A stretch of DNA of 64,000 nt from Anaeramoeba flamelloides (taxonomy: Eukaryota; Metamonada; Anaeramoebidae). Of the stretch, positions 23,517-34,518 are shown in pieces. Both the position numbers and the translations under genes were made by a program. Each line of letters begins with the position of its first letter. The stretch's first letter is position 1. The stretch lies in assembly GCA_027625915.1 (NCBI GenBank), contig JANTQA010000011.1:124001-188000 (forward strand), given 5' to 3'. The notes under the pieces are model-generated. The model searched no databases. It was given only the letters and a program-made list of their open reading frames with translations, and was not told the origin of the DNA.

Positions 23517-23963
23517 CACGACAAGAATAGCACAATCCATACAAATACTTTCAAGACTTTTTCGAACTTTCAGACTGACAGTCTGCAAGATTTCAGTCTC
23601 TGATATTCTTTCATATTTTTTCAAATTTCAAATACTTGATAAAAACTTTTGTAAGCCAAAAAAAGGGATAAAAATAATAATTAACAAAAGATAGCATTTT
23701 GAATTTAATTGAAATTATTGAAAGTTATCTAAAAGAAAAATATTTGTAAACTTTCCATAACCTGAAACTCTTTTTATGAAAACCAAAAATTGGAAAGTTG
23801 TTTAAATTACATGTTTTTAAAAGTTTAACTTGTAAAAACTTTTAAATTGAAAGTTGTTGCATTGTGATCTTCTAATTCCTTTCAAAATTTGGAACAATTT
23901 CAAAAAAACAAAGTTATGGTAAGGAAAAAAAGTGACTACAATTTTTGTGCTATTCTTGTCGTG
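23517..23963. mobile_element. 447-bp element with perfect 19-bp terminal inverted repeats
   Basis: The left end CACGACAAGAATAGCACAA (23517-23535) is the exact reverse complement of the right end TTGTGCTATTCTTGTCGTG (23945-23963). No open frame lies inside. The flanks are ...ATGA and GAGA..., so at most a 2-bp GA duplication is visible; the superfamily is uncertain. It ends 62 bp upstream of the striatin start codon and must overlap that gene's promoter or 5' UTR. No second copy was noticed in this window. Confidence 0.82.
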
Positions 23964-24025
23964 GAGAATAAATTGATATTTTATTTTTTATCACTTTCTT
24001 CTTTGTAAAAAATTGTTTATCATTA

Positions 24026-27000
24026 ATGGAATCAATTTTTGAGACAATTGACACATCTGGGTATACATTAGATGGGCTTTTTAGTTATTTATCTGATGAA
24101 TTTCAAAAATATGAACAAGATCAAATCCTTTGGGAAAAAGAAAAAACAAGGCTATTAAAAAAAGTCTCCATGCTTGAAGGAGAAATTAAAGGAACAACAC
24201 AAACGGAAAACGATCTTGAAAAAAGATTTCAGTTTGTTCAAAAATCGCTTTCCAATCCAAAGTAAGTCTTTTTTTTAACTACCAAGCTAATAGTGTTTCA
24301 AGGATCCCTTAAATAATAAAAAAAATTACTATTTTAAGAACCAATTTCAAAAAACGATCTTCTTTTCTGTTTTTCTTTTCTTTTCTTTTTTCTTTTTATT
24401 TAACTTTAAATGGTTTAAAAGAATGATCAAAAACAATAAAATTGAAAGCAAAAACCTCCAATTGATCCAAAATAATCAAGAAGGTAATAATCTTGTACCT
24501 TCTAAACAATAATAGAACAAATTTTTATCAAAATTAGTATTTTTTTAAGCCAATTTTGTAACAATTTTTGTTATTTATTTTTAAACCCATTTTTTATGTT
24601 TTGTTTACAAAAAAAAAAACCATTCTCAAAAAATAATCAAAAAAATAGAAGAAAAAGTATATGAATCAAAAGGAAAAGAAATTATAAAAAAGTAATACCA
24701 CCATTCTTTACATTTTCTTTTTCTTAAAATTCATTCAAATTTGTTTATTTTTTGATTAATCCTTTTGCCTCTTTTCTCGAATTTTTTTAATTTGAAAAAA
24801 AGTTATCTTGAAGAAATGGAACAAAAAGAAAATTTATTATTCCAAATTATAAACGAACCAATTAAATCTGGACCAACAATTAAATTAACAGAGAACAAAA
24901 ATTCCAAATTATTAAAAGAAAAAGAAATAGATATAGAAAAAGAAAAAGAAGAGTTTATCTTAAAAGAATTGCAACAACTTTTTGGAAAGAAAGAAAAAGA
25001 AAATACCATCCAATTTGCTGATTTATTTTCACAAGATTTCCAACTTGAAAAACTAAATAAAAGTGAATTCTTAGAAGCAGTCAAACAATTGAAAGAAGAA
25101 AAAAAACATACTAGTCAACCAAACAATCAAAAAACAAAAAAAGGGGGAAATAATAAAAATAAGCCAAAAAGCAATCAAGAGAAAAATATTAAACAAGCAA
25201 TATTTGATTTAAAAATAATGAAAACATCCCAAAAATCTTTAGTAAAATTATCATTTTTTTTTTTATATTTCTATGAATATTAATTCTATTTTTTCTCTTT
25301 AATAATTTGAGATTTATGAGAATTTATTAATCTTGGTTTGAATGTTGTGTGAATGATAGTATCGGGTTTAATTTTCTTTGATTTTGTCGGAAAGAAAAAG
25401 AGCATAAAACGAAAAAAATCGAAATCACCTCAAAAATCAAAAACAGAAACCAAAACAAAAACAATAAATAAATATACTTCTTAAGAGAATTGCAGAAAAC
25501 ATAAAATTAAAGAAACAGTTGTTCTGATTTGAAAGATCTCTGAATCAAATAAAGTCATTTAAAATAGTGCTACAAGAAAGTCTTTTAGTGTGCACTTGTA
25601 TGAAAAAATAAAATTGAAAAAAAAAAAAGTCTGACAAAACTATTACTTTCATTAACCTTTCATCCTTGTTAATAATAGACTTTTATTACAATATAATCAA
25701 AATTCCATAACTTCAAATTCTTGAAGCTTTTGTATTTATTGTTGTTAGTAGTACCACGATTTTAAAAAAGTCTCGAATCGAGAAAAAAAAGGTGTTTTTT
25801 AGGGTTAAAAAATTTCAAATAAACGGAATTATGAATTTTAATTTCTTGGACTTGGAGATATTTACTTTAATAAATAATAATGAATAGTTTTGAAAATGTT
25901 GTACTCATCTAATAAAACTGAAATATAGGAAAAAAAATCCTTGTGATAAATATTCCGTTCTCTAGCTTTTTCAGGATTCAAAAGAATCGAGTAAAATCTA
26001 ATGATTTTACTTTATTCTTTTAAATTTTGGAAAACCTCAGGAACTGTCCGTCAAGTGCCTAGAGTTTCATCAAGTGCCGTATAGTGCCTAGCTTTTCCAG
26101 AATTCAAAAGAATTGAGTTAAATTCATTAGATAATTCTCTATTCTTTTTGAATTCTGGAAAAGCTAGGCACTTGACGGCACTCTATGGCACTCTAGGGCA
26201 CTTGTCGGCATTTCCTGAAACATTATATTTATTTGGATTTTTTAATTAGAATTATTATGTAGAAAAGATTATAACTAAATAGGATACCTTTTCTTTAAAA
26301 AATGAAAAGAAAAAAATATATTTCTAAACAAAGACAATAAAAAGAGAAAGAAATGAAAGAGGATAGTATTAATTTGTAAGGGTTAAGTTATCAAGAGCTC
26401 TTAATCTGTTAAAGAGAGAGTTTTGAAGTGACTAAATTTGTGACTATTAATTCAAAGAGTAGTCAAAAGAACCTTTTAATTACAATTATTAGAAGTATTT
26501 TAAACTCAATTTAGTTTTCTGGAAAAAGAAGAAGAGAAAAAAAAAAAGAATAAAAAATGAAGAGTGGAAAAAAAAATTAAGATATAAAAATAGTAGTAGT
26601 ATTGAGAGGATATATGTTTCTGGTGAGTTGAATGGCTTGCTATTTAGACTTAGATGTTAATTCATTTTTTCTTATAGCATGCTGTTTCATATTAGTCAGA
26701 AAATATTCTATTGTGAAATGAAAGAGAGTAAGAAAATAATCAAAAAAAAAGAAAAAACTTCATTGAAAAGTTTTTTTTTTACCCCAAGTGTTGAATAGGT
26801 TGGTGTTTGTTTCCTTTTGGGTCGAATTTTTTTGGATCACCACGATAATTTGTTTTAATAAAAAGGTAGAAATATTTAATCAACTATAGATCAAATGAAA
26901 TAGATTACTTTTACAAGTATAAAATTACAAGTTTATAGATAAGGCGCCTCTTGAAAGTACTGAGTTTTTTAGAATAAGAACTGGGTTTACGAAATTTTCT

Positions 27001-30000
27001 TTCGAAACTTTTTTTTTTGCTTTTTTTTTATTTTTTATTTTTTTTCAAGCTTTCTTATTTTTTTTATAAGTTTGCTAAATCTTGTTTTAGAAAAATTCCA
27101 GTTCAAGAAACCGACTCGAAAGAAAAAAACCAGTACCAAGTAACGACTCGGCAGATAGTACGGAAAGGTCGATTTGGTTCACTTCAGTTCGATTTCAGTA
27201 CTCTTCAGTAGCTTAAGTCCAGTTCAATTCGTTGAAGATCTGATCAGGAACAAGAACAAGTTTGTTCAAGATTTAATACAGAACAAGTCTATCAATTCTT
27301 ATAATGATTTTTTATTCCTTTTGCCTTTACCAAACAGCTCAAAAAAAAAAAAACTATGTAGAGGAGGAACCCAAACAACTTAAAAAGGGGAAATTTGGAT
27401 AGGTAAAAAGTATAAAAAAAGAAAAACTTTGAAAATTAAGACATCATTTTTTCCATCATGTGTAGTTTCTTCAAAACAAAAAAAAAAAAAAAAAACTTTG
27501 ATTGAATATATTGATAAAAATTTTTCTACAATTTGTTTGTAATGTTTTTCGTAAAAAAAAGCTGTTATATTTAGATTTAATTCAAAATTACTCATGATTT
27601 GTTTGTTAAAAGTAGCACCTTTTTTTTCAGATCATATTTAAAAAAATTAAAATTAGACAATTTAATATACAAGAACGTATTGGTGCTATCAGTATATTTA
27701 TATATGACCAATTCATTTTAAAATTAATATCAATGATAATAAGCATCAATATTTTTATTATTTTGGAACCTATAAACTTTTCTCATAAATTCTTCAAAAT
27801 GTTGTTATTAAAATATTAATTTAATATTATCTCCGTAATAAAACATATCAATAATAAAAATCAAATTAGACCAAGCAAAGTGGAATTGAATTTGAAGATT
27901 TTAAAAAACGAAAGGAATATACATCTCTGAGAGGACATTTTGATGGGGTAAGAAGTGTTAGTTGGCATTCTGACAAACCAATTCTCTTAAGTGGCAGTGA
28001 AGATTGTACCGTGAAGCTTTGGGTGTTAAATAAATTTCAAAGAGAAAATCACCGAGAATATTCTAATAATAAAAGATCAAAAAAATTCAAAAATAAACAA
28101 ATTTCAAAATGTTCTATTGAAAGAAACCTTAATTCAGATGGCGAACTTCATCCAATTACAACATTTAGAGGACACACGGGTCCAGTTTTTAAAGTGCTTA
28201 TGGATTCTGAAAGAGGTATATGTTTTAGTGCTGGTGCTGACGGGCTGATTAGAATATGGAATCTTCCTAATCTTGATTTGGATCTTGAACAACTATATGA
28301 ACAATTTCCAAAAAGTCAACTTAACCTTAATGAAAAGCAAATTAGCTCAGATATTGGGCATGATGACGCAATTTGGGATCTTGATCTTAATTCAAATTTA
28401 AATAAATTATTATCGGCTTCCGCAGATTCTACTATTAAGCTTTGGGACATGGAAAAGGATTTTATTAATCAACAAGATTATTTATTCCCTAATTTGTCTG
28501 GTTTTGGTAAATTTCTCTTCGGTTTTGTTTTTTTTTTTTGGAAATTAAGCTTTGCTAAATTTCAATGATATTTAATTTTGAGTTTTTATTTCAAGTCCGA
28601 ACTTCTCATATGATCATTCAGAATTCTTATTTCAGTTTTTTTAAAGTCGTTTAATCCTTGTTTATTAAAAAGGGGAAGAAAAATTAAGGAATTTTTATCA
28701 ATAATTGTTTTGTGAAACCTGAACTTTTATTTCAGTGAACAATTCAATTGTTAATTTATTTTCAATGATAACTTTAAAAAACTATTTAATAAACATATTA
28801 ATATTATACAAATCACCTTTTCACTTTAATTTGAAATTAAAAAAAATAGAGTAAATCAATAAAAAATATCGATTAAAAAAAGTAGATTTAATTTATTTAG
28901 TGAATAATGATTTAAAAATTTATTTTTAAAATTATTCAATAAAAAAAAAATACATAAAATTGATATGATTATTAAAGTGTTAAATACAAAGTTTTCGATT
29001 TTTGTTTTTGACTGGATTAAAAACCTCAAAATTTTATATAGATAATTGAAATAAACTCCCATTCAAAAATTTTTACACACCAAAATTCAAATATTTGAAA
29101 AAAAAAAATCTTCTTTAATAGTTATTATATAAGAAATACTAAATTAGAAACCCGGCTAACTAATTGAAATGTTAACAATAATTTATCAATTACATATCAC
29201 GGAACAAAAAATAAATAATTAGAAATCAAGAGAAAAAATTAAGCAATAAGTCAAAAATTTTGAAGAGAGGATTTATTGTAAAGTTAGTAGCCACCATAAA
29301 GTCTTCATTTTCATTTTTTAACATTTTCAAAAGAAGATTAGAAAACAACATTTTTTACTTTGCTTGTATATATCTGAAGTTACTTTTTAGTGTTTAAAGA
29401 ATTTGTTTCAAAACAATTTATTAATTTTTTTTTCAGACAAAAAATTAAAACGCCACAATAGAATGTTAAGTTGATTTGTTTTATCTACTTTGGGGAATGT
29501 TAAATGATTTAACCAACAGTTCTTATATCAACATTCAATTGAGGCATTTTATTTTATATTGGAGAAAATTTTCAAAAATTTTTTTTAAAACACAAGACAT
29601 TTAAATACTAAAAATCAAACATAAACCACAACTAAATAAACAATATATCTTTAGATATAATAGAAAATTAAAAAAATAAAGACTTTAGGGTGGTTATGGT
29701 ATTACATATATTACTCAAATTAAACTTGTAATAAAATTTAAAAGGAGTAATATGTTCATTGGATCAAAAAAAAAAAAAAAAAAAAAATAGAGAGAGAGAG
29801 ATAATCCTAAACAATCTTTAGATCTATCATTTTCTTTGAAACCTTTTTATGAAATATTTTGAACTTAAACTATTGTTTTTTAAAATGGTTGTGTCAAGTG
29901 ATTGTTTTAAATGAAGAGAATTAAAAATATAGAATACATTTAATGATTTCTATTATCCTGTGTATTTTTATTGTTAGTAAATCTAATCTGATAATAAGTT

Positions 30001-32336
30001 GAGATTCAAGGATTATTTTTTAATTGATAATTATTGTCTATGAGAATGTCCAATAAATCTGTCAAACAGGTCTAAAATGTCAAAGAAAAATTATCTTTTG
30101 ATCTGATAACTGGTTTAATTTCTTTTTTTTGATTTATTTTTCAAAATTAAATTTTTTTTTTGAAAGATCTTTTGTATTTATCAAATTATTATTTTTCTAA
30201 TTCTAAAAAATGTTAAAATTACTTGAAAACTTACTAAAGTAAGAATGTGGAATTATATTTTTGACACTGGTATGAAGAACAATATCAGGATTTGTGATTT
30301 AAATGTTATGAAATCGAATCTCACAATTTCAAATAATTACACATTTTTGAAAAAAATTGATTTGGAATTGAAATAAAAATGCTAAATTAAACTTTACTCG
30401 TCCAAAATAATATTTATCATGAATTTTAGTGGGCATTTTTTAAATTTTCACAAAATAATGAATTTTAAAGATGGGAAAACACATTAACAAAAGTTATTTT
30501 TTGATTTTATTATTCTGATATATTTTGTAATATTTGATAATTTAAGCCAAGTAAATATTTACAAAAAAGTTTTAAATAAATTTAATAGTTTAAAAGTTCT
30601 AAAAAAAGAAGATATTTTTATTTCTGAAAATTCAAAAGAATTATATAGAAAATATTATTGAACTTTTGTAAAGATAAAAACAAAACAAGTGTTTTATCAT
30701 TTTATAAATAATAAATAAGTTACTAAAACATTTCAAGAAAGGTAAAAAAAAGAAAAAAATTATTAAACAATTTTTTTGTTTAATAATATTAGAATTATAT
30801 TACCAATAAAACGAATTATTTTTTAAAAGATATGACACTATTAAAATAAAAATTTATATAAGAAATACTAATGAAACCTGGAATTCTCTTTTCTAAAGTA
30901 GAATTTTAAAAAAAATAATTATTATTTAATTATTTTTTTGAGAGATCTCTAAAATAGTTTAATTTTGGGGAATATTTGCCGATATAATTATATTCAAATA
31001 ATTTCAAAATATTATATAAATAAAATCTGAAAATAGAAATCGAAAGGATTTAGTCTTTGATCTCAAAAAAAAATAATCACAATAAAAAATTAAATAAATT
31101 TCTCAAAATTTAATTTTTAATTTGTTTTTTTATATTTTCTCTGAAATTTTAATTGTAGATATTAGTAAAATTAAAGTTTTACATTTTTTTTTTTTTTAAT
31201 TTTTTGGGAATCTAGAACTTAAGAGCACCAATATAATTTTTAATAAACTATCACATAACTGAATTACAGTGGTTGTTATGGTGTTACTACTCTCTTAAGG
31301 GTTAAATGTTAAAAAAACACTTAATCTGTTTAAAGATATTAATTTTGAATTATCTACATTTGTGTCTAGATATTAGTGTCTCGAAACATTCATTAAAAGA
31401 ATTTTAAACTCAATTTAGTTTTCTAAGAAAAAATAGATAATCATAGACCGAATAAAAGATTAAAAAAAAAAAAAGAAAATAAGAAAAAAGTGAAGAAATA
31501 AAAAATAAAGAATTTAAAAATAGATAATAAGAAATACACCATTTAATTCCCATCTTTTTGCCACCATTTGTAGTAAAGTTTTTTCAAAGAAATTCAATAA
31601 ATTGAAAAAAAAAAAAAAATAAATCCAAATTTGGGGATTTTTTTAATTCAAGAAAAATGATCTGAATAAATTAATCTTTTTGTTTTATTTTATTATTATT
31701 TTTTATTTCTCTTCTTTTATTTTTATTTTTTATCGGATCTTTATTGCTTTGTTAATAGAAAATCAAATACCTACCACTGCACAATTTTTAAGGAACGATC
31801 CAACCAAAATTATTGCTGGTTATACTTCCCCTGTTGCTGTTTTATTTGATGTTGAAACTTCAAAAATAATTGGTTCATATACTCATGCACTGCATAATTG
31901 GTCGAAAAGGGGATCAAATTTTCAAAATTTAAATCATATGATTGATTTAAATGATCCAATGCAAATACCACATGTTGATTATGAATCACAAATTAATTCA
32001 ATTGCTTCTCATCCATTAACTTCCTTGATTGTTACAGGCTGTGAAGATAAAACTGTACAAATGTATGATTTAAATTCAGGGAAATGTATAAGAAACTTTG
32101 TGTCGCATTTAGATTCCGTTACGTCTGTGGACATTGAACCTTCTGGATTGACTTTTGCAACAGCCTCCCATGATTATTTACTTAAATTATGGGATTTCTC
32201 AACAAATAAATGTTTACAGCAAATTAAAGTTTCCAAAAAAAAAGATGATGAATCAATTCATTCCCTTGCTTTTCACCAGAAATCTCGTTTAATGGCTATT
32301 GGTTGTGCCGATTCTAGTATTAATATTTTTAATTAA
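24026..32336 (+). CDS. Striatin-like scaffold (coiled coil plus WD40 propeller), six exons
   Basis: Striatins are B'''-type PP2A regulatory subunits and scaffolds of the STRIPAK phosphatase-kinase complex. Exons 24026-24261, 24422-24483, 24649-24691, 24803-25241, 27870-28506 and 31759-32336 sum to 1995 bp (664 aa) with every phase matching. Residues about 12-40, YTLDGLFSYLSDEFQKYEQD, match the caveolin-binding/coiled-coil start of animal striatin (YTLPGILHFLQHEWARFE); the helix continues to about residue 95. A charged linker with Lys/Glu tracts follows. WD40 repeats begin at LRGHFDGVRSVSWHSDKPIL and include FRGHTGPVFKVLM, IGHDDAIWDLDLNS, IASHPLTSLIVTGCEDKTVQ, SHLDSVTSVDIEPSGL and ESIHSLAFHQKSRLMAIG, all with direct counterparts in animal striatin. 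The protein is shorter than animal striatin because the linker is short. The two long introns (2.6 and 3.3 kb) flank the first WD40 exon and contain repeats. Confidence 0.93.
25965..26225. repeat. Palindromic repeat with CAAGTGCCTAG/CTAGGCACTTG motifs
   Basis: Two foldback units lie side by side. The right unit runs from GTGCCTAGCTTTTCCAGAAT to ATTCTGGAAAAGCTAGGCAC, a near-perfect inverted repeat with an AT-rich loop; the left unit is a more decayed version (CAAAAGAATCGAG pairing with ATTCTTTTAAATTTTGG). The motif GTCAAGTGCCTAG, or its complement, appears five or more times here and in THOC2 intron 2. Edges are approximate. Confidence 0.7.
27084..27290. other. GC-richer patch inside striatin intron 4
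   Basis: About 200 bp with visibly more G+C than its surroundings, containing GAAACCGACTCGAAAG, AACGACTCGGCAGATAG and repeated AACAAG units. It is open for 64 aa in one frame, but the translation resembles nothing I know and no splice sites fit it into striatin. It may be a short foreign or structural-RNA-derived fragment (there is a weak B-box-like AGTTCGATTTC). Confidence 0.35.
28507..31758 (+). other. Striatin intron 5 (3.3 kb), mostly a 2-kb repeat
   Basis: Phase-1 intron, GGTTTTG|GTAAAT...GTTAATAG|AAAATC, rebuilding the codon between WD40 repeats. The middle 29282-31294 is the 2-kb repeat described separately. Near 29055 a short piece, CTCCCATTCAAAAATTTTTA, resembles the tip of the CATTCCAAAAATTTGGACAC element family. 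Confidence 0.8.
29282..31294 (+). mobile_element. 2-kb dispersed repeat, copy 1
   Basis: Co-linear with 60556-62550 along its length: TAGTAGCCACCATAAAGTC at the start, CTACTTTGGGGAATGTTAAA, CATTTAATGATTTCTATTAT, GAATATTTGCCGATATAATT and GGGAATCTAGAACTTAAGAG near the end. The right end abuts TTAA (31295-31298); the left flank is GTAA. Within it, CCACCATAAAGTC (start) and GACTTTAGGGTGG (about 29685) are inverted. There is no coding frame, so this is a non-autonomous element or a decayed one. Edges are good to perhaps 20 bp. Confidence 0.75.
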
Positions 32337-32429
32337 TTTTTTAAATACAAGCTATTAAAATAAAAGTTCTATTAAATTTATAGCAAAGTTTTTTTTTTTT
32401 TTTAAATTGTAGACAATTTATATATATAA

Positions 32430-33009
32430 GGTATTTCCAAAAAAGTGACGCATTTTTTTTTACATTTCATAAAAAATCATCTTTGTTAGTGGTAGTATTC
32501 ATTAATTGACAATACCAAATTAAGTTTAATATTAATACCAATTGGATAAATGACTAAGGCATTTATTTTAAAATAAGTTGTATGAAATATTTCCAAAAAA
32601 TGAAAAAAAAAATAGCACTTTTTTTGGTGAAAACAGTGTATGACCAATTTCACCAAAAAAATGGAAAAATGGAAAGGGTACAAATGATTTTTTAAATAAT
32701 AAAATACAGTTATATGTTTTCAATTCTATTTGAAAATTCGTTCAGATTAAACAAGTTGTGAAAACGGTTTTTTCAAACAAAAAGAAAATAATAAAGACCA
32801 ATTTTAGCACCTAAATAAAATCAGATAAAATCGAGATCAGAAAATTTAATATCTTTTATTTATGTAATACAACACTAAGAAACAAATTGAATTATTATCA
32901 AGAATCTATAAACGTTATTTAATGATTTTGGATGTTTAAATGCTTTTTTAAGATTGTGTTTAAAAGATATATTTTAAAATCAATTTGCCTTACTTTATTG
33001 GAAATAGCT
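32430..33009. mobile_element. Probable 580-bp TIR element downstream of striatin
   Basis: Left end TATATAAGGTATTTCCAAAA followed by AAGTGACGC; right end GCCTTACTTTATTGG then AAATAGCTTATATA, an inverted repeat of about 27 bp with few mismatches. Both ends sit in TA runs, which fits insertion at TA. No transposase is seen. It begins about 95 bp after the striatin stop codon and so may lie within its 3' UTR. Confidence 0.65.
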
Positions 33010-34219
33010 TATATATATATATATATATATATAGTAAGCTAGAAAAATATAATTTTTATTTGAGAGGAGCTAGGAACTTCATTTATTCGAACTTATTTTT
33101 AATTTTAGTTTACAATGGTTGATATTTACAAAATAAATGTTTATTATTTTGAATTTTCCAAAAAAAATCTTTATATTAATATTACTGGTAAAAAAGACTT
33201 GTTGCAGTGTAATAATGATGAAAATGTCAATAAAAGGGGTAAAAAATTGTTACTTATGTGAGAAATAAAATGTGTTTAATGGTGTTCTTTTTCAGAAAAA
33301 ATGGAAAAAAAAATTGATCTTGAAAAAAAAAATTCTTGTCTGGGTTACTTAGTTGATCAGAATTTTTTGGCACTTGTGATCTACAAAATTTGTAAATTGA
33401 GATTATCACCAATAACATATTTTAAGATTTTTGCTTGTTGAAATAATTAACTGGTACTTAAAAACTGTTGGGCCACTTTCGTTGGGCTGTTTTGTGCAAA
33501 ATTTCTCGATTTCTTTAGAAAATTTAAAATGTTGACTATTAGATTTTTTAATTACTAACGTATATTAAAAGAAAATTCAGATTCACAATTTTCTTGAAGT
33601 TAATTGGACATTTTATTTTATTTTATTTTTTTTTAATTTGGTTTTTTTAAGGAAATAGAAAAAGAAATAATAAAGAAAAAAATAAAAAAGTAATAGTAAA
33701 AAGCAAAATAAAAAAAAAATTGAATAAAGTAGAATAAATGATTCTGATCTAAAAATTGAAAAGTTATTTTTAGAAGAATTATGAATTAAGTCCATTGTAT
33801 ATGTTCTATTTCTTCAATAAAAATGGGCCAACTTGGCAGAAAAGAGTTTATTTTCTGTTTTCTAAAGGTTATCTACCTCGTTAAAAAAATTATAAATATT
33901 AAGAACTATGGCAATAATTAATAATTTTAGAATTTTCATAACAAATTGATATTTTTTTTAATTTATATTTTTGATGATAATATAGATTATCATTAATTTT
34001 TTTTTTTTTTTTTGATAATCTGAAAAATATTTGACCATATTAAAAACTCTGGATAATTGGTAAATTCTTGATAATCAAAAAAAAAAAAAAAAGGTGGATG
34101 TAATAAATTGAAGAAAAAACTTTTATTTTTTATTAATGCTTAAAAAATGACTTAAAAGTTAAATTAGTATTAAATTATTTGTAAAAAAAGGTTAATTTAC
34201 GCATTATTATTGATATTTT

Positions 34220-34250
<31 letters not shown>

Positions 34251-34469
34251 CTCAAATTTTTAAGTTGTTAAAGACATTTTCAGGAATAATTATTGAATTG
34301 GTGAAAGGTATTTAATAATAAATTAGTGATATTCAGCCATTTTCACTATAATATAATCATCTCAGTAAAAATAATTGTCATTAATTTCGGTTATAAATGC
34401 CTAAAAAAAAGTACCTGCCTTTTTTTATTCTTTATTTTATTTTTTCTGATTTAAAGATAATATCCAATT

Positions 34470-34473
<4 letters not shown>

Positions 34474-34518
<45 letters not shown>
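34474..34518. repeat. (TA)n microsatellite, one of several
   Basis: Nearly pure TA dinucleotides for about 45 bp. Similar tracts lie at 33009-33033, 34224-34250, 41135-41179 and 56208-56249. They are probably replication-slippage repeats; some flank transposon ends that use TA targets. Confidence 0.9.

Larger units (their letters stand above)
25242..27869 (+). other. Striatin intron 4 (2.6 kb) with repeats
   Basis: Phase-0 intron, TCTTTA|GTAAAA...AAATTAG|ACCAAG. It contains the CAAGTGCCTAG hairpin repeat (25965-26225), a stretch at about 26380-26600 similar to 31290-31510 in the next long intron (both contain TTTTAAACTCAATTTAGTTT), and a GC-richer patch at about 27084-27290. The remaining parts show nothing recognisable. 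Confidence 0.8.
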
